Shown: positions 15,418-22,787 of the stretch, in pieces
Position numbering within the stretch: the stretch's first letter is position 1
Layout of the letters: every line of letters starts with the position of its first letter
Assembly (NCBI GenBank): GCA_947630435.1
Contig: CANRHO010000003.1
Span: 1 to 29,108, forward strand
DNA from: an uncultured Bacilli bacterium
GTDB lineage: Bacteria > Bacillota_I > Bacilli_A > RF39 > UBA660
Direction: 5' to 3'
Length of the DNA: 29,108 bases
The notes under the pieces: model-generated
Told to the model about the DNA's origin: nothing
Databases searched by the model: none
What the model saw: the letters and a program-made list of their open reading frames with translations, nothing else
Made by a program: the position numbers and the translations under genes

Positions 15418-15827
15418 TGAAAAAAAGTAAAGGTTTTACATTGATAGAGCTTTTAGCAGTTATTGTAATATTAGGGATTTTATTATCTTTAAGTATAGTT
15501 TCCGTTAATGGCATAAGAAAAAATCAAGAAGAAGAAAACAAAGAAAACATAATAATTAGCATATTAACTGGTGCTAAAAGATATGCTACTGATAATAATA
15601 TGTCAACTGAATCTATAGAAGTTAGTGATTTAGTTGATGAATACGTTTCTTTTGATCAAGATAAGTACCAAGTTTTATATAATAAAACGGTATCAATAGA
15701 ATCATGTGGGGATGAAAACGGATTGAAAAGAAAGTTTTCTATTACCGTGGATGGTAAAACATATAATGATTGTGGTTGTCAAGAGCAAGCTTCGAATACC
15801 TCATCAGATAAAATTTGTACAAAATAA
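15417..15827 (+). CDS. Type IV pilin / pseudopilin-like protein with N-methylation motif
   Basis: A 136-aa protein beginning MKKSKGFTLIELLAVIVILG: a class III signal peptide with a prepilin peptidase site between Gly and Phe, Glu at +5 and the hydrophobic assembly helix. The globular part has four cysteines, three of them close together (NDCGCQEQ and KICTK at the end), so disulfides are likely. Such subunits build type IV pili, competence pili or type II-like pseudopili. No ATPase, platform protein or peptidase gene is in the window. The start is the ATG in the TAATG overlap with trxA, with GGGTGAG upstream. Confidence 0.85.
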   Translation: MKKSKGFTLIELLAVIVILGILLSLSIVSVNGIRKNQEEENKENIIISILTGAKRYATDNNMSTESIEVSDLVDEYVSFDQDKYQVLYNKTVSIESCGDENGLKRKFSITVDGKTYNDCGCQEQASNTSSDKICTK

Positions 15828-15858
15828 AACCGATTGATTAATCAATCGGTTCTTTTTT
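15828..15858. terminator. Bidirectional terminator, prepilin / yigZ (24-bp palindrome)
   Basis: AACCGATTGATT (15828-15839) is followed directly by its reverse complement (15840-15851) and then T. It begins just after the prepilin stop and encodes the last residues (EPID) and stop of yigZ on the minus strand. Confidence 0.8.
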
Positions 15859-16401
15859 TATTACGTAGTTATCTATTTTTTTAGGATAGTTATCCTCTTC
15901 GTATATGAATTCATATATTACGTTTTGGTCAAATTCCTTATATGTTATTTTATAATCTTTTAAAATGTAATTTACGTTACTTATGTCTTTATAATCAAAT
16001 TCTATTTTTATTTTGTATTCTTTTATAATTGGTATTATATTATCGTCTTTTATGGCTTTAGTGATCGAATTAGAATAAGCTCTTAAAAGGCCTGATGCTC
16101 CTAGTTTTATACCACCAAAGTATCTTATTACAACTGCTAAAACGTTATTTAATTTTTTATTTTCTAATACGTTTAACATTGGAATTCCTGCCGTGTGAGA
16201 TGGTTCACCATCATCACATGCTTTTTTTTCGCTTCCTATTATATAAGAATAACAATAATGGGTTGCGTCTTTATATTCCTTTTTTAAATCATTTATCAAT
16301 TTATTTACCATTTGTTTATTTTCTACTTTATATATAAAAGTTATAAATCTGGATTTATTTATAATAATTTCATTTTTAACGTTTTTATTTATAGTAAACA
16401 T
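15838..16401 (-). CDS. yigZ: YigZ/IMPACT family protein
   Basis: A 187-aa protein of the UPF0029/IMPACT family. The core has KSRFITFIYKVENKQ, then ATHYCYSYIIG, the hallmark DDGEPSHTAGIPMLNVL, and VVIRYFGGIKLGASGLLRAYS. A C-terminal DUF1949-like domain follows from about residue 130. Eukaryotic IMPACT regulates Gcn2; the bacterial role, possibly ribosome- or translation-related, is not settled. Slightly shorter than usual (about 200-215 aa). GGTGAT lies before the ATG on the minus strand. Confidence 0.9.
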   Translation of the reverse strand: MFTINKNVKNEIIINKSRFITFIYKVENKQMVNKLINDLKKEYKDATHYCYSYIIGSEKKACDDGEPSHTAGIPMLNVLENKKLNNVLAVVIRYFGGIKLGASGLLRAYSNSITKAIKDDNIIPIIKEYKIKIEFDYKDISNVNYILKDYKITYKEFDQNVIYEFIYEEDNYPKKIDNYVIKKEPID

Positions 16402-16489
16402 AATAAATCACCAAAAACATTATAAATGATTATTTTATTTTTATCAATTATGTTATATAATGTTAATAAGAAGAAAATGGTGATAGCTC

Positions 16490-17887
16490 GTGATTAATAT
16501 AAAAACTGATTCTAGAAAAGTTAAAAAAGGTGATATTTTTGTTGCATTAAGAGGAATAGTAGGTGATGGGCACACGTTTATTCCTAAGGCAATAGAAAAT
16601 GGTGCATCTAAGATAATTGCAGAACAAGGAAAATATAGTATTCCTTATGAAATCGTAAAAGATACAAGAGAATATCTTAATAATTATTTAAAGGAAAATT
16701 ATAATAAGTATTTACAAGAAATGCACATAATAGGTATTACTGGTACTAATGGTAAAACAACCGCGGCATATCTTATTTATGATGCTTTAAATAAACAGGA
16801 TTGTAAATGTTGTTACATTGGTACGATTGGTTATTTTAGAGAAAAGAAAATATTTGACATGCCAAATACTACTCCAGAAGTAACTGAAATATACGATATG
16901 TTAATAAGTGCTTATGATGCTGGTTATAGATATGCTGTTGTTGAAGCATCTAGCGAGGGACTTTTACATAGAAGATTGGAAAACGTGCCTTTTGAATATA
17001 CTATTTTTACTAATTTAACTCAGGATCATTTAAACATTCATGGCACCATGGAAAACTATGCTAAGTGTAAACAAAAACTATTTAATCAAATTAAACCTGG
17101 TGGAAAAGCAATCATTAATTATGATGATCCTAATAAAGATATGTTTATGTTTAATTATAATAAAAATATTACTTACGGATTTACTGGTGGAGATTATAAA
17201 GTAAGTGATTACCAAATGAGTATAATGGGAACTAGTTTTACCTTTATAAGCAATGGGGTAAAACAAAACATTAAAGTTCCATTAATAGGAAAATATAACA
17301 TATATAATGTTTTGTGTACCATTATTGTTTTATATGAATTAGGATTTACGTATTCTACCATTTATGAGGTTTTATTAAATATTAATTCTCCAGCGGGTAG
17401 AATGGATATGCTTGAATATAAAAACAATAGAATAATAATAGACTATGCGCATACTCCTGATGCGGTTTTAAACGTTATTAGTACCGTAAAAGAAGTATGT
17501 GATGGAAAAGTATATACGGTATTTGGTTGTACTGGTGATAGGGATAGAACTAAAAGACCAATCATGACAAAAATAGTTACGGATTTGTGTGATAATGCAA
17601 TAATAACATGTGATGATGTTCATAATGAAGATCCAAATCAAATAGTTGATGACATGATAAGAGGGTTAACAAATACTAATTATGAGATTGAATTGGATAG
17701 AAAAAAGGCTATCATAAAAGGTATTAAACTTTTATCAACGAATGATGTTTTACTTATATTAGGTAAGGGTCATGAAGAAGTAATGATAGTTAAAAATAAT
17801 GAAAGAATACCATTTAATGATAAGAAAACGGTTTTAAAATATTTAGAAAGTAAAAAAGTAATTAGGATTGAAAAGATAGATGACTAA
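16490..17887 (+). CDS. murE: UDP-MurNAc-tripeptide synthetase MurE, atypical specificity motif
   Basis: A Mur ligase that adds the third amino acid of the peptidoglycan stem to UDP-MurNAc-L-Ala-D-Glu. The 465 residues show the N-terminal domain (TDSRKVKKGDIFVALRG), the ATP P-loop GTNGKT (85-90), TNLTQDHLNIHGTMENYAKCKQKLF with the lysine expected to be carbamylated (Lys194), IDYAHTPDAV and FGCTGDRDRTKRP. The residues that read the third amino acid are DDVH at 375-378 (CDDVHNEDP) instead of DNPR for meso-DAP or DNPA for lysine, so the substrate is open. The start is GTG with GGTGAT seven bases upstream; a TATAAT box lies at 16456-16461. Confidence 0.92.
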   Translation: MINIKTDSRKVKKGDIFVALRGIVGDGHTFIPKAIENGASKIIAEQGKYSIPYEIVKDTREYLNNYLKENYNKYLQEMHIIGITGTNGKTTAAYLIYDALNKQDCKCCYIGTIGYFREKKIFDMPNTTPEVTEIYDMLISAYDAGYRYAVVEASSEGLLHRRLENVPFEYTIFTNLTQDHLNIHGTMENYAKCKQKLFNQIKPGGKAIINYDDPNKDMFMFNYNKNITYGFTGGDYKVSDYQMSIMGTSFTFISNGVKQNIKVPLIGKYNIYNVLCTIIVLYELGFTYSTIYEVLLNINSPAGRMDMLEYKNNRIIIDYAHTPDAVLNVISTVKEVCDGKVYTVFGCTGDRDRTKRPIMTKIVTDLCDNAIITCDDVHNEDPNQIVDDMIRGLTNTNYEIELDRKKAIIKGIKLLSTNDVLLILGKGHEEVMIVKNNERIPFNDKKTVLKYLESKKVIRIEKIDD

Positions 17888-17926
17888 CGTAAGCCATTTG
17901 TCTTTTTATGTATAAAAGGAGGATTT

Positions 17927-18631
17927 ATGAATAATAAATATAAAAGAATACTAATTAAACTAAGTGGAGAATCACTTGCTGGAAGTAAGAAATTTGGGGT
18001 TTGCTATGATACTGTGTTAGATATATGTAAAAAGATAAAAGATGTATATGATATGGGAGTAGAAATAGGAATAGTAGTAGGCGGAGGAAATTTTTGGAGG
18101 GGAAAGCAAAATGAAGATTTTGATAGAGCAACTGCCGATTATATTGGAATGCTTGCGACAACGATGAATGCTTTAACCTTAAATGATACGTTTAGACAAC
18201 TTAACGTAGCATCACGAGTACAAACCGCAATAGAAATGAGACAAGTTGCAGAATTTTATATAAAAGGAAGAGCTCATAAGCATCTAGATAAGAAAAGGAT
18301 CGTTATTTTTGGTTGTGGAACAGGAAGTCCATTTTTTACAACCGATACAGCGGCCGCATTAAAAGCAGCTGAAATACATGCTGATGCATTAATTAAAGCA
18401 ACTAACGTTGATGGAGTTTATACAAGTGATCCAAAAAAGGATAAAAACGCTAAAAAGTATGATGAAATAACTTATTTAGATGTTTTAAATAAAAAATTAA
18501 AAGTAATGGATTCAACTTCCATAACGATGTGCATGGATAATAATATACCAATTATTGTTGTTAATATAAATAATAAAGATGATTTAAAACGAGTTATAAG
18601 TGGTAAAAAAGCAGGAACTATCGTTAAATAG
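17927..18631 (+). CDS. pyrH: UMP kinase
   Basis: Phosphorylates UMP to UDP in pyrimidine biosynthesis; a hexameric amino-acid-kinase fold enzyme. Motifs: KRILIKLSGESLAG at the N-terminus, VVGGGNFWRG, DRATADYIGMLATTMNAL, the GCGTGSPFFTTDTAAAL loop and ATNVDGVYTSDP. 234 aa is typical. It follows murE by 39 bases with an AAAGGAGG site. In most Bacillota pyrH lies between tsf and frr; here it is between murE and uvrC, so the ribosomal cluster has been broken up. Confidence 0.95.
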   Translation: MNNKYKRILIKLSGESLAGSKKFGVCYDTVLDICKKIKDVYDMGVEIGIVVGGGNFWRGKQNEDFDRATADYIGMLATTMNALTLNDTFRQLNVASRVQTAIEMRQVAEFYIKGRAHKHLDKKRIVIFGCGTGSPFFTTDTAAALKAAEIHADALIKATNVDGVYTSDPKKDKNAKKYDEITYLDVLNKKLKVMDSTSITMCMDNNIPIIVVNINNKDDLKRVISGKKAGTIVK

Positions 18632-18640
18632 TTCTTTTTT
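18615..18640 (+). terminator. Terminator of pyrH
   Basis: A 7-bp stem GAACTAT (18615-18621) with ATAGTTC (18628-18634), a 6-nt loop and six T. It contains the pyrH stop codon. A TATAAT box (18645-18650) follows at once, probably the -10 of uvrC. Confidence 0.7.
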
Positions 18641-18667
18641 ATGTTATAATACCCGTAGGTGGTTTTC

Positions 18668-20434
18668 ATGGATAAAATTAAAGAAAAGTTAAAGCTTTTA
18701 ACAACTGAACCTGGTTGTTATTTAATGAAAAATGAAGTTGGTAAAATAATATATGTTGGTAAGGCAAAAAATTTAAAAAGAAGAGTATCGTCATATTTTA
18801 ATAGAGAACATACTGGTAAAACTAAAGCTTTAGTTGAAAACATTAAAGACTTTGAATATATAGTAACTTCAACTGAAGTAGAATCACTTTTGCTTGAAAT
18901 AAACTTAATTAAAAAATATTCACCAAAATACAACATTTTACTTAAAGATAATAAATCATATCCGTATATAGAAATAACCAATGAAAAATATCCAAGACTT
19001 ATTATTTCAAGGCCAAGAAAGGTAAATAAGTGCAAGGGAAAGTTATTTGGGCCATATCCAAACGCTTATGCTGCTAGAAAAACAGTGCAACTATTAAATA
19101 GAATATATCCTTTTAGAAAATGTCATACGATGGATAAAAGCGTTTGTTTATATTATCATATAGGAGAATGTTTGGGATATTGTCAAAAGAATATAGATAA
19201 CAATGAAGTTAAGAAGATGATAAATGAAGTTACTAGTTTTTTAAAAGGAAATTATGATGAAGTAAGAAAAAAAATAGAAAAGTTAATGTTTGATTCATCT
19301 TCTAATTTGAACTTTGAAAGAGCAATAGAATATAAAGAAATGTTAGAATACATTGACAAAGTATTGGAAAAGCAAAAAATTAGTTTAAACGATAACGTTA
19401 CAAGGGACGTAATCAATTATTATGTTAAAAATGATTATATATCATTTCAAGTACTTCATTTAAGAGATGGAAAAATTAACATGAGGGATAAAGAAGTATT
19501 CCCATTAATTGATGAAATAGAAGATACATTATCTTATTTTGTAACTAGTTTTTATGATAACAATGAAGTTCCAAAAGAAATTATAGTAAGTGATAAATTT
19601 GATAGCGAATTATTATCTAACGCAATAAATACTAAGGTTATAATACCGCGAAGGGGAATAAAGAAAAAATTAGTTGATATGGCATATGAAAACGCTAAAA
19701 TAGTTTTAGATGAAAAATTTGAACTTATTATAAGAGATGATAAGAGAACTTTCGGTGCTAATGAAAAATTAGCAGAGTTACTTAAAATTCCAAACTTAAA
19801 AAGAATAGAAGCGTTTGATAATGCTCATTTATTTGGAACTTACACGGTAAGTGGTATGGTTGTTTTTACAAATGGTAAACCAGATAAAAAAGAATATCGA
19901 AAATACAAAATAAATAGTGGTTCTAAAGATGATTATCATACGATGCAAGAAGTTATATATAGAAGGTACTATAGAGTTCTTTATGATAAGTTAGAAAAAC
20001 CAGATTTAATAATCGTAGACGGTGGTATTATTCAGGTTAACGCTGCAAAAGAAGTATTAAATAATTTATATTTGGATATTCCTGTTTTAGGACTTAAGAA
20101 AAATGATAAACATACCACGACCGCACTAATAAGTCAGGATAAGGAGTACGAGATAGATAAAACATCGGATGTATTTCATCTTCTAACTAGAATTCAAGAC
20201 GAGGTGCATAGGTACACGATAAATTATCATAAAAGTATAAGAAGTAAAGGTACGTTATCAAGTATCTTGGATAATGTTCCTGGAATAGGAGAAAAAAGAA
20301 AAAAAGAATTACTAAAAAAATATAAAACGATAACTAAATTAAAAAGTTTAACAATTGAAGAATTAGAAAATGATTTACCAAGTAAAGTTGCCATTGATTT
20401 ATACAACTTTTTAAAAGAATATAAAAAAGATTAG
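18668..20434 (+). CDS. uvrC: Excinuclease ABC subunit C
   Basis: Nuclease of nucleotide excision repair that cuts both sides of a lesion marked by UvrA-UvrB. The 588 residues hold, in order: the GIY-YIG domain (GCYLMKNEVGKIIYVGKAK, about 17-35), the cysteine-containing linker, a UVR motif near 205-235 (NFERAIEYKEMLEYIDKVL), the RNase H-like C-terminal nuclease (AFDNAHLFGTYTVSGMVVF and IVDGGIIQ) and the helix-hairpin-helix pair (VPGIGEKRKKELLKKY). Length is normal. Start chosen at ATG 18668 with TAGGTGG six bases upstream; a GTG nine bases earlier lies in that site. Confidence 0.95.
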   Translation: MDKIKEKLKLLTTEPGCYLMKNEVGKIIYVGKAKNLKRRVSSYFNREHTGKTKALVENIKDFEYIVTSTEVESLLLEINLIKKYSPKYNILLKDNKSYPYIEITNEKYPRLIISRPRKVNKCKGKLFGPYPNAYAARKTVQLLNRIYPFRKCHTMDKSVCLYYHIGECLGYCQKNIDNNEVKKMINEVTSFLKGNYDEVRKKIEKLMFDSSSNLNFERAIEYKEMLEYIDKVLEKQKISLNDNVTRDVINYYVKNDYISFQVLHLRDGKINMRDKEVFPLIDEIEDTLSYFVTSFYDNNEVPKEIIVSDKFDSELLSNAINTKVIIPRRGIKKKLVDMAYENAKIVLDEKFELIIRDDKRTFGANEKLAELLKIPNLKRIEAFDNAHLFGTYTVSGMVVFTNGKPDKKEYRKYKINSGSKDDYHTMQEVIYRRYYRVLYDKLEKPDLIIVDGGIIQVNAAKEVLNNLYLDIPVLGLKKNDKHTTTALISQDKEYEIDKTSDVFHLLTRIQDEVHRYTINYHKSIRSKGTLSSILDNVPGIGEKRKKELLKKYKTITKLKSLTIEELENDLPSKVAIDLYNFLKEYKKD

Positions 20435-20453
20435 GTTTATCTAATCTTTTTTT
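20426..20453 (+). terminator. Terminator of uvrC
   Basis: A 9-bp stem AAAGATTAG (20426-20434) with CTAATCTTT (20441-20449), a 6-nt loop and T residues. It includes the uvrC stop. Confidence 0.75.
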
Positions 20454-20496
20454 AAATTTTTAGGGAAATTTGTAAAATTACGTCTAATAAATAAGT

Positions 20497-20531
20497 TAGG
20501 AAGTAGAAAAAAACTAGTAAGCTGCTTCCTA
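20497..20531 (+). promoter_or_regulatory. Stable hairpin in the leader of the GH25 gene
   Basis: TAGGAAGTAG (20497-20506) pairs with CTGCTTCCTA (20522-20531), 10 bp with one G-U pair and a 15-nt A-rich loop. There is no T tract, so it is not a terminator. It lies 51 bases before the GH25 start codon and could be a leader structure or an operator. Confidence 0.4.
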
Positions 20532-20582
20532 CATATAATTACAATAATGATAAATTGATGTAAATATTTAAAAGGAGGTTAT

Positions 20583-21764
20583 ATGAAAAAAAGAAATGTT
20601 ATTGTATTTTTTATTGTGTTTTTGGTTTCTTTATTAGTAACTTTTTTGTTGCTGGTATTTAATAATAAGAATGAAGAAATTAAAAACCCAAAAAAAGTTA
20701 AAACGGGGGTAATTATTAATTCGGTTAATAAAAAACTATACGTAGGTCTTGTAAATAAAGTAAATCAAGATTATGTATATGATAGTGATACTTCGATAAC
20801 AAAAATAGTTTCAAAAAATAACGTAAATGAATCCAAAGAAAGTACTGATAAAAAATATTATGGTGAAGATATTAAAGAAGATGAAAAAGAAATAGAAATA
20901 GAAGAAACTAGTAAGAGTGAAAATATAATTGAAGAAGAAGATGAAAAAACTAAAGAATTAAAAGACGTTCATTATGAAGAAATACTTGAGGATAAAAAAG
21001 CAGATGATGAAACCAGTAGTGTAAAAGAGATTATTAATCCTTTGAAAAACGGTTTTTACGATGAAAATGGTATTACTTATTATTATGAAAATGATGTGAA
21101 GGTTACTGGCCTTAAAGAAATAAATGGTGTAAATAATTATTTTTCACCATCAGGTAAACATTTAGGCACTAATAAAGTTAAGGTAGTAGACGTAAGCTAT
21201 TATCAAAAAGATATTAATTGGGATTTATTTGCAAAAGAAAGTGATTGTTATGGTGTAATATTAAGACTTGGTTATTATGATACTTTAGATAAAAAATTTG
21301 AAAGAAACATATTAGAACTTAAAAGACTTAATATACCTTATGGAATATATTTATTTAGTTATGCAACAACTTTAAATGGTGCTAAAAAAGAAGCGATATT
21401 TACTAATAACATGATTAGTAAGTATGATATAAATCCAACTTTAGGGATTTATTATGATATAGAAAGTTGGATTACTAAAACGAGTAATTCAAATAACATA
21501 ACTAAATCAAAATATGATGAAATTATACAATATTATATAAATAGTGTTAGTAACTATATAAATTATAAATACAAGGTAAAGGTATATTCTGGTAGATGGT
21601 ATGCCATGAATAGGTTAGGTAATATATCTAAAAAGTACGTCGATTGGGTTGCAGAGTATAATAATACTTGTAAGTATGATAATGTGTATTCAATGTGGCA
21701 ATATACGTCCAAAGGAAGTGTACCAGGAATAAACGGTAACGTTGATATTAGTTATATATTATAA
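20583..21764 (+). CDS. Membrane-anchored GH25 muramidase (lysozyme)
   Basis: A peptidoglycan hydrolase that cuts MurNAc-GlcNAc bonds. The 393 residues: an N-terminal membrane helix (6-26) without an obvious cleavage site; a charged Glu/Lys-rich spacer (30-150); a short wall-binding-repeat-like segment (NGFYDENGITYYYENDVKV, 156-174); then a GH25 domain from about 198. Catalytic residues fit Asp203 in VVDVSYYQ and Glu294 in YYDIESW. The end MWQYTSKGSVPGINGNVDIS is typical of GH25. The acidic spacer may carry the enzyme across the wall. AAAGGAGG lies upstream; a hairpin leader precedes it. Confidence 0.9.
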   Translation: MKKRNVIVFFIVFLVSLLVTFLLLVFNNKNEEIKNPKKVKTGVIINSVNKKLYVGLVNKVNQDYVYDSDTSITKIVSKNNVNESKESTDKKYYGEDIKEDEKEIEIEETSKSENIIEEEDEKTKELKDVHYEEILEDKKADDETSSVKEIINPLKNGFYDENGITYYYENDVKVTGLKEINGVNNYFSPSGKHLGTNKVKVVDVSYYQKDINWDLFAKESDCYGVILRLGYYDTLDKKFERNILELKRLNIPYGIYLFSYATTLNGAKKEAIFTNNMISKYDINPTLGIYYDIESWITKTSNSNNITKSKYDEIIQYYINSVSNYINYKYKVKVYSGRWYAMNRLGNISKKYVDWVAEYNNTCKYDNVYSMWQYTSKGSVPGINGNVDISYIL

Positions 21765-21814
21765 ATTGACAAGGTAAAATAAGTATTTTATAATATTTTT
21801 TGTAAAGGTGAGAT

Positions 21815-22396
21815 ATGTTAAGCGATGAAATAATTAGTCTTATGAAAAAAAGCATTAGACCAAAAAATAAAGAGGAATGGGTTAATTTAGATGTTAACTG
21901 TTTTTTATACGCGATAAATTGTGATTTACCAACTAAAAGTGTTTTATACGTTGATAATGAATTAAAGAAACATTGCGCGTGGAACGTAGGAGAAGTAAGT
22001 GATAATTTTAAAAAAGACAATCCAAAAGAAAAGATTAAATATGCCTTTTTAGAAGATTGTAAAAGATTAGATATTAATGTAAAAAAAGTATCAGAAGATT
22101 ATGAACCATTATTAAAGGACGAATGGTTGGTTGCACTTTACTGCACGGATCCTTTTTACTATCTTGATGGTAAACAAATAGACTTTCATTTTATAAAGAA
22201 GAACTTTAATGACAAAACATGGACTCATAAGTTTCCTTCTTGTAACATAATATCAGTTGATGATGAAAACAAACCGATTACTTTACCTTCTAATTTTATT
22301 TGTCATGCTAGCTTACCTAATTGTTTGCTTAAGTATAAGTACATTGATACTTACCGTTTAATAAGAAAAAAAGATTTAGTCAAAAAACTTGACTAA
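21815..22396 (+). CDS. Hypothetical protein with Cys/His hydrolase-like motifs
   Basis: A 193-aa, apparently cytoplasmic protein that I do not recognise as a named family. A Cys near the N-terminus in a helix-like context (DVNCFLYAINCD, Cys29) and two His later (QIDFHFIKKN, His125; KTWTHKFP, His138) resemble the catalytic arrangement of papain-like or NlpC-like cysteine hydrolases in which a DFH strand precedes a TWSHKPG-type turn. There is no signal peptide. It has its own AAAGGTGAGAT site and sits 50 bases after the GH25 gene without a terminator between, so co-expression with the muramidase is likely. Enzyme class is inference only. Confidence 0.6.
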   Translation: MLSDEIISLMKKSIRPKNKEEWVNLDVNCFLYAINCDLPTKSVLYVDNELKKHCAWNVGEVSDNFKKDNPKEKIKYAFLEDCKRLDINVKKVSEDYEPLLKDEWLVALYCTDPFYYLDGKQIDFHFIKKNFNDKTWTHKFPSCNIISVDDENKPITLPSNFICHASLPNCLLKYKYIDTYRLIRKKDLVKKLD

Positions 22397-22405
22397 GTCT
22401 TTTTT
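22370..22405. terminator. Bidirectional terminator between the Cys/His protein and the coat-like gene
   Basis: A 14-bp stem AAAGATTTAGTCAA (22370-22383) with TTGACTAAGTCTTT (22389-22402), one G-U pair and a 5-nt loop, with A and T tracts outside. It encodes the C-terminus and stop of the plus gene and abuts the minus gene's stop. Confidence 0.8.
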
Positions 22406-22673
22406 AAAACCATCTTCTTGGTGGATAAGGATAATATGGACCCGGTTGATAATAGTAATAATTTGGTCTGTTATTATAACCATATCCATTATTCCAAAAA
22501 GCAGGAGCAACCGCAGCTCCGGTTACGCCTCCTAATAAAAATGGAAAAATAAATCCGCCTGCTAATCTTTCATCATTTTGACCTTTAACGTTAGAATAGT
22601 TATATGGTACATAATATCCATACAAAGCATTATTTGCTGGTATTTGATTTGATGTTTGATATCCTTTGTTCAT
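22404..22673 (-). CDS. Small Gly/Tyr/Pro-rich protein, possibly spore coat
   Basis: An 89-aa protein: a polar N-terminus, then LAGGFIFPFLLGGVTGAAVA, a glycine-rich hydrophobic segment, and a tail very rich in Tyr, Pro, Asn and Gly ending PYYPYPPRRWF. Similar small proteins in spore formers are often coat or exosporium components with Tyr available for cross-linking; this is inference. On the minus strand AAGGTG lies 8 bases before the ATG, and further up CATATAAT (22703-22696) resembles the -10 of mother-cell sigma-E/K promoters (CATAnnnT), although the region is so AT-rich that this is weak support. Confidence 0.6.
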   Translation of the reverse strand: MNKGYQTSNQIPANNALYGYYVPYNYSNVKGQNDERLAGGFIFPFLLGGVTGAAVAPAFWNNGYGYNNRPNYYYYQPGPYYPYPPRRWF

Positions 22674-22787
22674 ACAATTTCACCTTCCTTAAAGTATTAT
22701 ATGAAAATAAATTATATATGATATATGTTTAATAATATGTTATAATTATATTATATAATATAAACGATTTCTTGGTGGTGACTATGG

